The notes under the pieces are model-generated. The model ran no database searches and was not told the origin of the DNA. It saw only the letters and a program-made list of their open reading frames with translations. This document shows positions 1 through 7,945 of a stretch of 64,000 nt of DNA, piece by piece (position 1 is the stretch's first letter; each line of letters begins with the position of its first letter). A program made the translations under genes and the position numbers. The DNA is from Oleidesulfovibrio alaskensis DSM 16109 (GTDB lineage: Bacteria > Desulfobacterota > Desulfovibrionia > Desulfovibrionales > Desulfovibrionaceae), in NCBI RefSeq assembly GCF_000482745.1, contig NZ_KI519495.1, forward strand, positions 184,888-248,887, written 5' to 3'.

Positions 1-107
1 CAGCCGACCTCGGCAGAAATCACACAACGGGGGATGCAAGGGGAATCATTCCCCTTGCCCGTCGGAGACACAAAAACCCCCGAGACAATGCAGCCTCCGG
101 CGGGCAG
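1..107 (-). repeat. Partial copy of the dispersed palindromic repeat (truncated by window start)
   Basis: Same family as the tandem units at 3102-3761 and 27000-27441, here in minus orientation. It holds the diagnostic perfect palindrome GCAAGGGGAAT/ATTCCCCTTGC at 36-58 and ends with the terminal block CTCCGGCGGGCAG at 95-107. The remainder lies left of the window. With the plus-oriented array at 3102 it forms inverted flanks around the glnHPQ operon. It is non-coding; open frames across it are artefacts of composition. Confidence 0.85.
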
Positions 108-688
108 CAGGGGCTATCCGTTTTTCCCGGCATACTGCATCTGCCGCAGGAGCAGTTCCGGCATCGCCTGATACCCGTAAAACGAACAGTGTCCGGTGTG
201 AAATCGAGGGAAAATAAAACTCGTTGCGCTTGAAAAACAGCACGCTGCCGAACCTGTTTCAGCATCCAACCGGCACATTACGGACAATTACGGAATACCC
301 GTTCTGAATAGCAGGCCATAAGTTTTCTGCTTCAGAAGCCGATTTCTGTTTTCTTTTCTGAAATTTTTGTTGTTTTTTATACATATGAAAACAAAATAAG
401 GGCGTCCGAAAACGACCCTTTTTGACTACTTTTGCGGTCTGCTTTTCTGCACGTGATGATACTTCTGTCAGGCAAAAAACAGAGATACCGGCCGCAATCC
501 GCTTGAAAAAAACATGAGCCAAAATGAACTCGGGAGCCACGAAATATTGATTTTCGGGGACTAAAAGGCTACGGTATCTCGATTTGGCTGAGCACAGCCT
601 ACTGTTTCCCGTCACTCGGCCGGTACCTGCACCGGACCGGCACATGTATACCCGGAATGCCGGGACTCACCCATCCAGGAGGTTCATC
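108..688. other. Gene-free leader region upstream of glnH
   Basis: No credible gene is seen in this 580-bp stretch. From about 300 to 560 it is clearly more AT-rich than the coding DNA, as expected of a promoter region or decayed sequence. An imperfect hairpin with arms AAGGG (398-402) and CCCTT (416-420), followed by a T-run to 423, could be a weak terminator or attenuator ahead of glnH. No convincing -35/-10 pair was found. The only firm signal is the ribosome binding site AGGAGGT at 677-683. Confidence 0.5.
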
Positions 689-1432
689 ATGAAGCGCGTT
701 ATTCTGGCAGCTTTTGCTCTTGTTATGCTTCTTTCGGCCAACGCATGGGCGCAGAAGCTCGTTGTTGCGCACGACACCAATTTCAAACCTTTCGAGTTCA
801 AAGACGAAACCGGAAACTACACCGGATTCGACATCGAACTGTGGAAGGCCATCGCCAGCGAAATCGGTGTGGAATACACCTTCCAGCCCAACGACTTCAA
901 CGGAATCATTCCCGGTCTGCAGAGTGCCACTTTTGATGCAGGCATCGCCGGCATCACCATCAAGCCCGAACGGCAGGAAGTAGTTGATTTTTCCGACCCG
1001 TACTACGATTCAGGTCTCGTTATTCTTGTCCGTGCCGACAATAACGACATCAAAGGCATCGAAGACCTGAAAGACAAAGTCATTTCCACCAAGCTGGCCA
1101 CTTCCAGCGCAGACTTTGCCGCCGGTTTTGCTCCCAAAGACAATATCAAGCTGTACCCCAACAACGACGCCATGTTCCTTGAACTGCTTTCCGGCGGTGC
1201 CGATGCAGTTATTTTTGACATGCCCGTGGTCAAAGACTTTGCCCAGAAAGCAGGCAAAGGTCAGGTTAAAGTTGTGGGCCCCCTGTATCAGGGGCAGTCT
1301 TACGGCATTGCTTTCCCCAAGGGCAGCGACCTGAAGCCCAAAGTGGACGCTGCGCTTAAAAAGCTGCGTGAAAACGGCACGTACGAAAAACTGTACATCA
1401 AGTGGTTCGGCTACGCCCCTGCAAAAAAGTAG
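689..1432 (+). CDS. glnH: Glutamine ABC transporter, periplasmic binding protein
   Basis: Periplasmic solute receptor of a polar amino acid ABC importer, most like GlnH. The 247-residue product begins with a signal peptide (MKRVILAAFALVMLLSANAWA) and enters the family 3 binding-protein fold. Recognisable stretches are FKPFEF near residue 30, GFDIELW, AGITIKPER, VDFSDPYY, and the C-terminal GIAFPKGSDL and LRENGTYEKLY blocks, all of which closely parallel E. coli GlnH. The ATG at 689 is chosen because it follows AGGAGGT by five bases and starts the signal peptide; an in-frame start 105 bases upstream would add a non-secretory leader. It is the first gene of an operon with the permease and ATPase downstream. 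Glutamine specificity is inferred from similarity. Confidence 0.9.
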   Translation: MKRVILAAFALVMLLSANAWAQKLVVAHDTNFKPFEFKDETGNYTGFDIELWKAIASEIGVEYTFQPNDFNGIIPGLQSATFDAGIAGITIKPERQEVVDFSDPYYDSGLVILVRADNNDIKGIEDLKDKVISTKLATSSADFAAGFAPKDNIKLYPNNDAMFLELLSGGADAVIFDMPVVKDFAQKAGKGQVKVVGPLYQGQSYGIAFPKGSDLKPKVDAALKKLRENGTYEKLYIKWFGYAPAKK

Positions 1433-1559
1433 TCTTTACAGTTTGTAAATAATAACCGCCCGGACATGCATAGGGATGGCGCGCGCCATCCCTATGCCGT
1501 TTTTCATGCACCGCCATGCGGATGCGACACACTCACCCGGGCGCACAACAAGAGGTTTT

Positions 1560-2231
1560 ATGGCTTTTCAATTCAAACCCGAAGTGATGCTGGATACCGC
1601 CCCCCTGCTGTGGGACGGCATTGAGCTCACCATCATCATCACGGTGCTTGGTCTTGTCTTCGGCTTTATTATCGGCACCCTGGTCGGCCTCGGACGTATA
1701 TCCCGCAACCGTCTGTGCAACGCTGTAGCTGTTTCCTATGTCGAAGCCATCCGCGGCACACCGCTTATCGTACAGGTCATGTTTCTGTACTTCGGCCTGC
1801 CTCTGGTTCTCGGCATCCGCATTCCTCCCGTCACTGCCGGCGTTGTGGCCATAGCGGTAAACTCCGGTGCCTATATCGCAGAAATAGTGCGCGGTTCCAT
1901 CCAGTCCATCAACACCGGACAAATGGAAGCAGGGCGCTCCATCGGGCTCACACATCTGCAGACCATGCTGTATATCATCTGGCCGCAGGCGTTCAAACGC
2001 ATGATACCGCCGCTGGGCAACCAGTTCATCATCAGCCTGAAGGACACTTCGCTGCTGGTTGTCATCGGGGTGGGCGAGCTGACCCGTCAGGGACAGGAAA
2101 TCATCGCTGTCAACTTCCGGGCGTTCGAGGTGTGGCTTACCGTTGCCATCATGTACCTGTGCATGACCCTGACTCTGTCGCAGGTGCTGCGCATGTACGA
2201 ACGCAAACTCAATGCCCGCACCAGCCGCTGA
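1560..2231 (+). CDS. glnP: Glutamine ABC transporter, permease subunit
   Basis: Inner-membrane subunit of the same importer, 223 residues, the normal length for GlnP/HisM-type permeases. Hydrophobic segments run through most of the protein (for example LTIIITVLGLVFGFIIGTLV near the start). The EAA loop that contacts the ATPase is visible as EAGRSIGLTHLQTMLYIIWP at about residues 122-141. The start at 1560 follows AGAGGT at 1551-1556 and gives a family-length product; an upstream in-frame ATG would add a basic, His-rich leader. It lies 127 bp after glnH and 17 bp before glnQ, so the three form one operon; the longer first gap suggests that glnH may be expressed more strongly. Confidence 0.9.
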   Translation: MAFQFKPEVMLDTAPLLWDGIELTIIITVLGLVFGFIIGTLVGLGRISRNRLCNAVAVSYVEAIRGTPLIVQVMFLYFGLPLVLGIRIPPVTAGVVAIAVNSGAYIAEIVRGSIQSINTGQMEAGRSIGLTHLQTMLYIIWPQAFKRMIPPLGNQFIISLKDTSLLVVIGVGELTRQGQEIIAVNFRAFEVWLTVAIMYLCMTLTLSQVLRMYERKLNARTSR

Positions 2232-2248
2232 GCCGAAAGGAGACACCC

Positions 2249-2983
2249 ATGAAACCCATGATTGAAATAAAAGATCTGCACAAAAGCTACGGCAACGTGG
2301 AAGTGCTTAAAGGCATCGACCTGACCGTGCGGCAGGGCGAAGTCGTCGTCATCATCGGGCCTTCCGGTTCGGGAAAATCCACCGCCCTGCGCTGCATCAA
2401 CCGGCTTGAGGAAATATCTTCAGGCTGTATCAAGGTGGACGGTTTTGACCTGTACGCCGAAGATACCGATATCAACTATGTGCGCACAGAAGCAGGCATG
2501 GTCTTTCAGCAATTCAATCTGTTTCCGCATCTCAGCGTGCTGCAGAACGTAACCATAGGTCCGGTGAAAGTACGCAAAATGCCCAGGCAGGAAGCCGAAA
2601 TACTGGGCCAGAAACTACTGGAAAAAGTCGGACTGCCTGACAAGGCGCACGCGTACCCCGAACAGCTTTCGGGCGGACAAAAACAGCGCGTGGCCATTGC
2701 GCGTTCCCTTGCCATGCAGCCCAAAGTCATCCTGTTTGACGAACCTACGTCGGCGCTGGATCCTGAACTGGTGGGCGAAGTACTGGACGTCATGAAACGC
2801 CTTGCCGCGGAAGGAATGACCATGGTCGTGGTCACACACGAAATGGCCTTTGCCAAAGAAGTGGCAGACCGGGTCATCTTTATCGATCAGGGCCGCATTC
2901 AGGAAGAAAACATTCCTTCGGAATTCTTTGATAACCCCAGCAATCCGCGCCTGCGCGAATTTCTGGGTAAAGTGGCACATTAA
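2249..2983 (+). CDS. glnQ: Glutamine ABC transporter, ATP-binding subunit
   Basis: Cytoplasmic ATPase of the importer, 244 residues, typical for GlnQ/HisP. In order: Walker A GPSGSGKST (about residues 36-44), the Q-loop in VFQQFNLFPH, signature LSGGQKQRVAIARSLA, Walker B VILFDEPTSALDPE, and the switch histidine in VVVTHEMAFA. The start follows AAAGGAGA by six bases and is 17 bp after the permease stop. The operon ends here, with a strong palindromic terminator at 3058. Substrate identity comes from the neighbouring binding protein, not from this subunit. Confidence 0.93.
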   Translation: MKPMIEIKDLHKSYGNVEVLKGIDLTVRQGEVVVIIGPSGSGKSTALRCINRLEEISSGCIKVDGFDLYAEDTDINYVRTEAGMVFQQFNLFPHLSVLQNVTIGPVKVRKMPRQEAEILGQKLLEKVGLPDKAHAYPEQLSGGQKQRVAIARSLAMQPKVILFDEPTSALDPELVGEVLDVMKRLAAEGMTMVVVTHEMAFAKEVADRVIFIDQGRIQEENIPSEFFDNPSNPRLREFLGKVAH

Positions 2984-3057
2984 TCAGTTGCCGGTCCGTA
3001 TTCTGCGGCCATTGCACGGGAATATCCCCGTCCGCTGCTACGGATAGTTCTTCCATC

Positions 3058-3083
3058 AAAAAGGGCGCATGTGCGCCCTTTTT
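3058..3083. terminator. Bidirectional rho-independent terminator after glnQ
   Basis: Perfect stem AAAAAGGGCGC (3058-3068) / GCGCCCTTTTT (3073-3083) with loop ATGT. The T-tract is inside the right arm, so it can act for glnQ on the plus strand, and its mirror gives a T-tract on the minus strand. Confidence 0.9.
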
Positions 3084-3101
3084 CTGTTTGTGCAACAGCA
3101 C

Positions 3102-3774
3102 CTGCCCGCCGGAGGCTGCTTATTCTTCAAGGACTTTTATGTCTCCGACGGGCAAGGGGAATGATTCCCCTTGCATCCCCCGTGGCGCGATTTCTGCCGC
3201 GGTCGGCTGACTGTCCGGGGCGTACGCTGAAGGCCGTTTGGCGGGGAAGCAGCACAACGCGCCGCAACCGAGACCGGGCCACGCCATGCGTGCGCACCGA
3301 GGGTGCAGGGCGATCATCTCACTGCCCGCCGGAGGCTGCTTTTGCTTCAAGGACTTTTATGTCTCCGACGGGCAAGGGGAATGATTCCCCTTGCATCCCC
3401 CGTGGCGCGATTTCTGCCGCGCTCGGCTGACTGTCCGGGGCGTACGCTGACGGCCGTTTGGCGGGGAAGCAGCACAACGCGCCGCAACCAAGACCGGGCC
3501 GCGCCATGCGTGCGCACCGAGGGTGCAGGGAGATCATCTCACTGCCCGCCGGAGGCTGCTTATGCTTCAAGGGCTTTTATGTCTCCGACGGGCAAGGGGA
3601 ATGATTCCCCTTGCATCCCCCGTGGCGCGATTTCTGCCGCGCTCGGCTGACTGTCCGGGGCGTACGCTGAAGGCCGTTTGGCGGGGAAGCAGCACAACGC
3701 GCTGCAACCGAGACCGGGCCGCGCCCTGCGCGTGCACTGAGGGTGCAGGGAGATCATCTCACTGCCCGCCGGAG
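3102..3774 (+). repeat. Three exact 220-bp tandem units of the dispersed palindromic repeat
   Basis: Units start at 3102, 3322 and 3542 with a period of exactly 220 bp; a 13-bp remnant of a fourth (CTGCCCGCCGGAG) starts at 3762. The units differ at only a few positions. Each contains the block CTGCCCGCCGGAGGCTGCTT, a perfect 23-bp palindrome with arms GCAAGGGGAAT/ATTCCCCTTGC (3152-3174, 3372-3394, 3592-3614), and near its end a second, slightly imperfect palindrome built on GCAGGGAGAT. It lies between the glnQ terminator and the convergent ScsC-like gene. No ribosome binding sites, codon bias or conserved protein are present; the open frames in it exist only because 220 is not a multiple of three and the units are GC-rich. 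Confidence 0.93.
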
Positions 3775-3845
3775 ACATATTCAAAAAGGTTTCCGGTCAT
3801 TTTTCACAGACAGGGGAGTCATTCCCGTTACGTCTACCGGCAGGC

Positions 3846-4658
3846 TCAGCGACCGGCGGCTTTTGCCCAGGCCATATCCACGGCATCCGCAAACTGTGGC
3901 AGAGGCAGCGAGCCACGCACGACGATGTCATTCACAAGAAATGTCGGGGTTCCTTCCAGCCCAAGGTTTTCGGCTTCCTGTCTGTCTTCGCGCAAAATTC
4001 GTGTTGCCGCGTCACTTTGCGCGTCACGCGCAAGCCGTGCGGCATCCAGTCCCAGTTCTGCGGCTTTGGCAGAAATAAAGGCACTGCCTTCCTTTATCAC
4101 GCGGGCCCGCTCAACAAACATGGCGTCGTACAACGCCCATGCTTTTGCTTCGTCCTGCATGGCGGCAGCCACAAACATGCGTGAAGCTGTTTCGGCATTA
4201 TCATGTGATTTTAAAGGATAATGCTTAAAAACCAACCGCACCTTGCCTTTGTAATGCTCCATAAGAGCGGCCACGGTGCCGGCAGCCTGAGCGCAGTAGG
4301 GACAGGTAAAATCCGAGTATGCCACAATGGTCACCGGAGCATCCTGCGGCCCGCGCACGGGACGCCCGTCCAGTTTTACCTGCTTGGGCTGTGTCATATC
4401 GGCCTGCCACTGGGCACGCATGGCTCTGTCTCTGGCAATTCTGTTACCGTCACGCACGATATCCAGCACCTGTTCCGGATTCTGCCGCAGCACATCCATA
4501 ACCAGCCCGGGGTTATCGCGCAGAACCTCGCGCACCATGTCTTTCAGCCGGTCCTGTTCGGCTGCCGCCCGCGCCTGCGGTGCAGCAGACAAAACAACCA
4601 CAGCGGCCATCAACATGGCACCTAAGAAGGCACCTTGATTTTTCAACAGTCGTTTCAT
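3846..4658 (-). CDS. Periplasmic ScsC/DsbA-type thiol-disulfide oxidoreductase
   Basis: Secreted thioredoxin-fold protein that probably oxidises or isomerises disulfides in periplasmic proteins. The 270-residue product has a signal peptide (residues 1-31, cleavage after ARA), then an acidic helical segment (about 35-75) with repeated DNPGLVMDVL/QNPEQVLDIV-like turns. That segment resembles the N-terminal oligomerisation region of ScsC/Com1-type proteins. The DsbA fold follows with the active site FTCPYC, and the cis-proline loop is GTPTFLVND near the C-terminus. The start at 4658 is chosen for its GGAGG site; an ATG eight codons upstream lacks one. It is divergent from the LytTR regulator and isolated; no DsbB/ScsB partner lies nearby. 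Confidence 0.88.
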   Translation of the reverse strand: MKRLLKNQGAFLGAMLMAAVVVLSAAPQARAAAEQDRLKDMVREVLRDNPGLVMDVLRQNPEQVLDIVRDGNRIARDRAMRAQWQADMTQPKQVKLDGRPVRGPQDAPVTIVAYSDFTCPYCAQAAGTVAALMEHYKGKVRLVFKHYPLKSHDNAETASRMFVAAAMQDEAKAWALYDAMFVERARVIKEGSAFISAKAAELGLDAARLARDAQSDAATRILREDRQEAENLGLEGTPTFLVNDIVVRGSLPLPQFADAVDMAWAKAAGR

Positions 4659-4779
4659 GTAATCCTCCGATAAAGAGTACAACTCGGGTGTGTGTACACC
4701 GCGCCCACGCCGCGGGCAAGCGGCACACCGTTACCGGCCCCTATGGACAAGCTGCAGCACCGGCATTAGGGTCAGATGC

Positions 4780-5592
4780 ATGACAATTCGCTGCATCGTT
4801 GTGGATGATGAACCGCCTGCACGGGATGAGATGGTCTATCTGCTTTCCCGCTTTGCAGATGTGCAGGTAGCCGGCACTGCGGATTCCGCGGAGCAGGCGC
4901 TTGCGCTTATTGCGCAGCAGAAGCCCGACCTTGTGTTTCTGGACATCCAGATGTACGGCCACAACGGTTTTTATGTTGTGGAGCAGTTGCTGGATTATCC
5001 CGAACCTCCGCTTGTTGTTTTTGCCACTGCGTACGACCAGTACGCCATCCGCGCTTTTGATGAAAATGCCGTGGACTACCTGCTTAAGCCCATAGAGGAA
5101 AAGCGGCTGGCCAAAAGCCTTGACCGTGTGCGCGAAGCTCTGGCTGCCCGCACGGAACAGGAGCAGGACAGCCGGACGCAGACCGCTCCGCCGCTGCATG
5201 ACGACATCCGTCTTGGCAGACTGCTTGAACAGATGGGCAGGCGCACTGTGCTCACGCGGGTAGCAGTGGAACGCGGCGGGCGCATTGTGCTGCTGCAGCC
5301 TGATGAGGTTTTTTTCATTCAGGCTCAGGGCAAACGGATCTGGGCACACACAACCGAGGGTATGGCTCCGTGCCACGGCGTGACAAATCTGCAAAAGCTG
5401 GAAGAGAAACTCGCCGGGCATGATTTTTTCCGCGCCACCCGCGGAGAACTGATCAACATGCAGCATGTCCGCGAATTTTCGCCATGGATGCACGGCAAAT
5501 ACAACATTGTCATGAGCGACCCCGGCCAGACAGAAATCACCGTCAACCGCAGCAGGGTCAAAGATTTCAAGGAACGGCTGGGGCTGGTCTGA
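4780..5592 (+). CDS. LytTR-family response regulator
   Basis: Cytoplasmic DNA-binding response regulator, 270 residues. The receiver domain occupies about 1-120, with acidic pocket D9-D10, phospho-acceptor D55 in FLDIQM, and conserved K103 in LLKP. The LytTR DNA-binding domain occupies about 160-268 (VFFIQAQGKRIW, FFRATRGELINMQHV, VNRSRVKDFK). The linker is rich in Gln, Glu and Arg. The start at 4780 opens the receiver directly; an upstream in-frame ATG adds an unrelated tail. The kinase gene follows after 40 bp, so the two are a cognate pair. Family members bind pairs of direct repeats and activate nearby transport or autolysis genes, but no such target is obvious here. Confidence 0.9.
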   Translation: MTIRCIVVDDEPPARDEMVYLLSRFADVQVAGTADSAEQALALIAQQKPDLVFLDIQMYGHNGFYVVEQLLDYPEPPLVVFATAYDQYAIRAFDENAVDYLLKPIEEKRLAKSLDRVREALAARTEQEQDSRTQTAPPLHDDIRLGRLLEQMGRRTVLTRVAVERGGRIVLLQPDEVFFIQAQGKRIWAHTTEGMAPCHGVTNLQKLEEKLAGHDFFRATRGELINMQHVREFSPWMHGKYNIVMSDPGQTEITVNRSRVKDFKERLGLV

Positions 5593-5632
5593 TAGCGGTG
5601 ACCGCCCCGTATTGCCGCAGCGGAGAAACAGC

Positions 5633-7336
5633 ATGACAACGGGCATTCTGCTCATAACGCTTATCGAGCGTTTCGGCCTCATGGTTGCCGGAGCGTTTAT
5701 GCTGCTGTCCATCAGTCCCGTGCAGAAACTGCGCCGCGACACCAATTCACCCCTGCAAAAAAGTTTCTGTATTCTTTTTTTCGGGTTATTCGGCATTCTG
5801 GGGACTTACAGCGGTAACGCCATCTTTGAGTCAGTGGCAAACCTGCGGGCCATGGCTGTCATAACGGCAGGATTGTTCGGCGGACCGGCCGTGGGACTGG
5901 GTGCCGGACTCATGGCGGGACTGCACCGCAACATCATCGACCCCGGCGGCTTCAGCGCGTTGCCGTGCGGTCTTGCCACCGTGCTCGAAGGGCTTTTTGC
6001 CGGGCTGGTGGCATGGCGGGTCAAGGAAAGCATGGACTGGCGGCTGGCTGCCATGCTGGGTCTGGTAGGCGAAACCGTTCACATGATTCTGGTGCTGGCT
6101 CTGTCGCGCCCGTTTCCGCAGGCGGTGGAACTGGTCAAAGTCATCGGCATGCCCATGATTGTGGTCAACTCGCTGGGCGCCGCACTGTTTGTACAAATCA
6201 TCAATCTGGTATCCAAAGGGCGTGAACGCCGCGAATCAAGCCATGCGGAACAGATTCTTTCCATTGCCAACCAGACGGTGAGCCATCTGCGCAGCGGTCT
6301 TAACAGAGATACGGCTGCCGCCACGGCGCGCATAATCTACGACAACATCCCCCTGGCCGCTGTGAGCATTACAGACACGGAAACCGTGCTGGCACACATA
6401 GGAGCAGGCGACACACATCATCTGGTGGACAAACCCATCCAGACCGAAGCCACACGACGTGTACTGCATTCCGGTCAGCCGACATTTCTCAGCGGCAAAC
6501 GGCAGATTGCCTGCGGACATCCGGGCTGTCCGCTCAACTCCGCCATTATCATCCCCCTGCGCAAAGGCGATACAGTCACCGGCACGCTCAAATTTTACGG
6601 CAGCCAGAGCGAGCCGCTGGACAGTATCCGCTTTGAAATCGCCAAAGGGCTGGGCGGACTGTTTTCCACCCAGCTGGAACTGGAAGACATTCATCTGAAA
6701 GCGCGCATGCTGGCCCATGCAGAAATCCGCAGACTGCAGGCGCAGATAAACCCGCACTTTCTTTTCAACTCGCTCAATACCATCGCTTCTTTCTGCCGGA
6801 CAAACCCTGACAAAGCGCGCGAGCTGCTGCTTGACCTTTCAAGGTATATGCGTCGCAGCCTCGACAGCAGCAGGGGGTTTGTCCCCTTGTACGAAGAGCT
6901 TGAGCAGGTGGCCTCGTACCTTGCCATTGAACAGGCACGGTTCGGCGACAGGGTAAGAGTGGATGTGACCATAGAACCGGACTGCACCGACTGGCCTATC
7001 CCGCCGCTGATAATCCAGCCCATTGTGGAAAACGGTGTACGGCACGGCATTGCACGGCGTGAAGAAGGCGGCGTAATCACCCTGCAGGTGGGCAGAGACG
7101 GCGACGAACTGGCCGTACGCGTTGCCGACAACGGTGTGGGTATGGACGAACAGCAGGTACAAAGACTGCTTGCCCGCCATCAGACCGACTCCCATTCCTC
7201 CGGCATCGGCGTAACCAATTGCAGACAGCGGCTGGAGCAGATTTTCGGCCCCCGCTATACGCTGAACATCCACAGCCGCCCCGGAGAAGGCACCGAGGTG
7301 GCCTTCAGAGTCCCTAAAATACCGATGGTGCAATAA
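5633..7336 (+). CDS. LytS-type sensor histidine kinase with GAF domain
   Basis: Membrane histidine kinase, 567 residues, partner of the LytTR regulator just upstream. The N-terminal ~200 residues form a 5TM-LYT type sensor with multiple hydrophobic helices and the conserved region GNAIFESVANLRAM...LFGGPAVGLGAGLMAGLHR. A GAF-like domain spans about 215-360. The kinase region has the LytS-type phospho-acceptor motif QINPHFLFNSLNT with H375, followed by the ATPase N-box (PIVENGVRHG), G1 (VADNGVGM) and G2 (SSGIGVTNCRQRL). The start is placed at 5633 because GGAG precedes it by seven bases. The ligand is unknown. About 280 bp of sequence without a convincing gene or terminator follows. Confidence 0.9.
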   Translation: MTTGILLITLIERFGLMVAGAFMLLSISPVQKLRRDTNSPLQKSFCILFFGLFGILGTYSGNAIFESVANLRAMAVITAGLFGGPAVGLGAGLMAGLHRNIIDPGGFSALPCGLATVLEGLFAGLVAWRVKESMDWRLAAMLGLVGETVHMILVLALSRPFPQAVELVKVIGMPMIVVNSLGAALFVQIINLVSKGRERRESSHAEQILSIANQTVSHLRSGLNRDTAAATARIIYDNIPLAAVSITDTETVLAHIGAGDTHHLVDKPIQTEATRRVLHSGQPTFLSGKRQIACGHPGCPLNSAIIIPLRKGDTVTGTLKFYGSQSEPLDSIRFEIAKGLGGLFSTQLELEDIHLKARMLAHAEIRRLQAQINPHFLFNSLNTIASFCRTNPDKARELLLDLSRYMRRSLDSSRGFVPLYEELEQVASYLAIEQARFGDRVRVDVTIEPDCTDWPIPPLIIQPIVENGVRHGIARREEGGVITLQVGRDGDELAVRVADNGVGMDEQQVQRLLARHQTDSHSSGIGVTNCRQRLEQIFGPRYTLNIHSRPGEGTEVAFRVPKIPMVQ

Positions 7337-7619
7337 CGCCTGGGCCGCAGGGCACACGCTGCGGCTGTGGCCGGTATGTGCCCCGGCTGCAGCCGGTATG
7401 CACCTTGAAACAAGAGACGGCCCTGCTGCCCGTCCACAAGCTTTTCCTGACAGGACATACCGGCCGGAACAATGCCGTACCGGAAGTTATCAACCGGCAA
7501 ACACGGCTTGCGCAGGCTGTCCGGCCCGGTCATGCCCCGCAGCCGTCAGAGCGTCAGCTGGCCGGAGACGGGGCGTTGCGGAGCAACCCTGCAGGCCGGA
7601 AGCCTGAAACCGGACAAGT

Positions 7620-7943
7620 TCAGGCCAGCCCGAAATAGCGTGCGGCCGCCACGGTGGCCATGCCTGCGGCCACCGTGCCGAAAAAGCTGCGGGTCAGCAT
7701 TGCCACGGCAAATGATGGCAGCGCCGCCCAGAAGTAAATGTTACCGGTAATGTCGAAATGCTCCTCGCGCAGAACCAGTGCCGGCATGAGCAGGGCGGAA
7801 AGTACCGCCGTAGGCACAAAGCTGAGCCAGCGGCCCACAACGGGCGGCAGACTGCGCGAAGAAAGCAGCCACACGGGAACAAGCCGCGGAATATACGTAA
7901 CTGCGGCCATGCCCAGAATCAGCGCGAAAACATCAGCATTCAT
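7620..7943 (-). CDS. azlD: Branched-chain amino acid export protein, AzlD subunit
   Basis: Small inner-membrane partner of AzlC, 107 residues, four hydrophobic segments (ALILGMAAVTYIPRLVPVWL is the first). The TYIPR motif near residue 17 is typical of AzlD. The start at 7943 lies 2 bp after the azlC stop, with GGAGG just upstream inside the end of azlC, so the two are translationally coupled. Together they form the two-component exporter first described for branched-chain amino acids and their analogues; the real substrate here is not shown by sequence. A longer in-frame extension upstream overlaps azlC and is rejected. Confidence 0.87.
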   Translation of the reverse strand: MNADVFALILGMAAVTYIPRLVPVWLLSSRSLPPVVGRWLSFVPTAVLSALLMPALVLREEHFDITGNIYFWAALPSFAVAMLTRSFFGTVAAGMATVAAARYFGLA

Positions 7944-7945
7944 AG

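Noticed and set aside
3102..3761. CRISPR array
   Set aside because: Units are 220 bp with no unique spacers and no cas genes; they are tandem copies of one sequence.
3071..3784. Several open frames across the repeat array, on both strands, encoding similar Arg/Pro-rich peptides (with LCLRRARGMIPLASPV)
   Set aside because: They recur in different repeats only because the DNA repeats; no ribosome binding sites, codon bias or family match. The same peptide appears at 1-265 and 27034-27279.
7337..7619. Small open frames after the LytS-type gene
   Set aside because: No ribosome binding sites or recognisable domains; treated as a plain 283-bp spacer.
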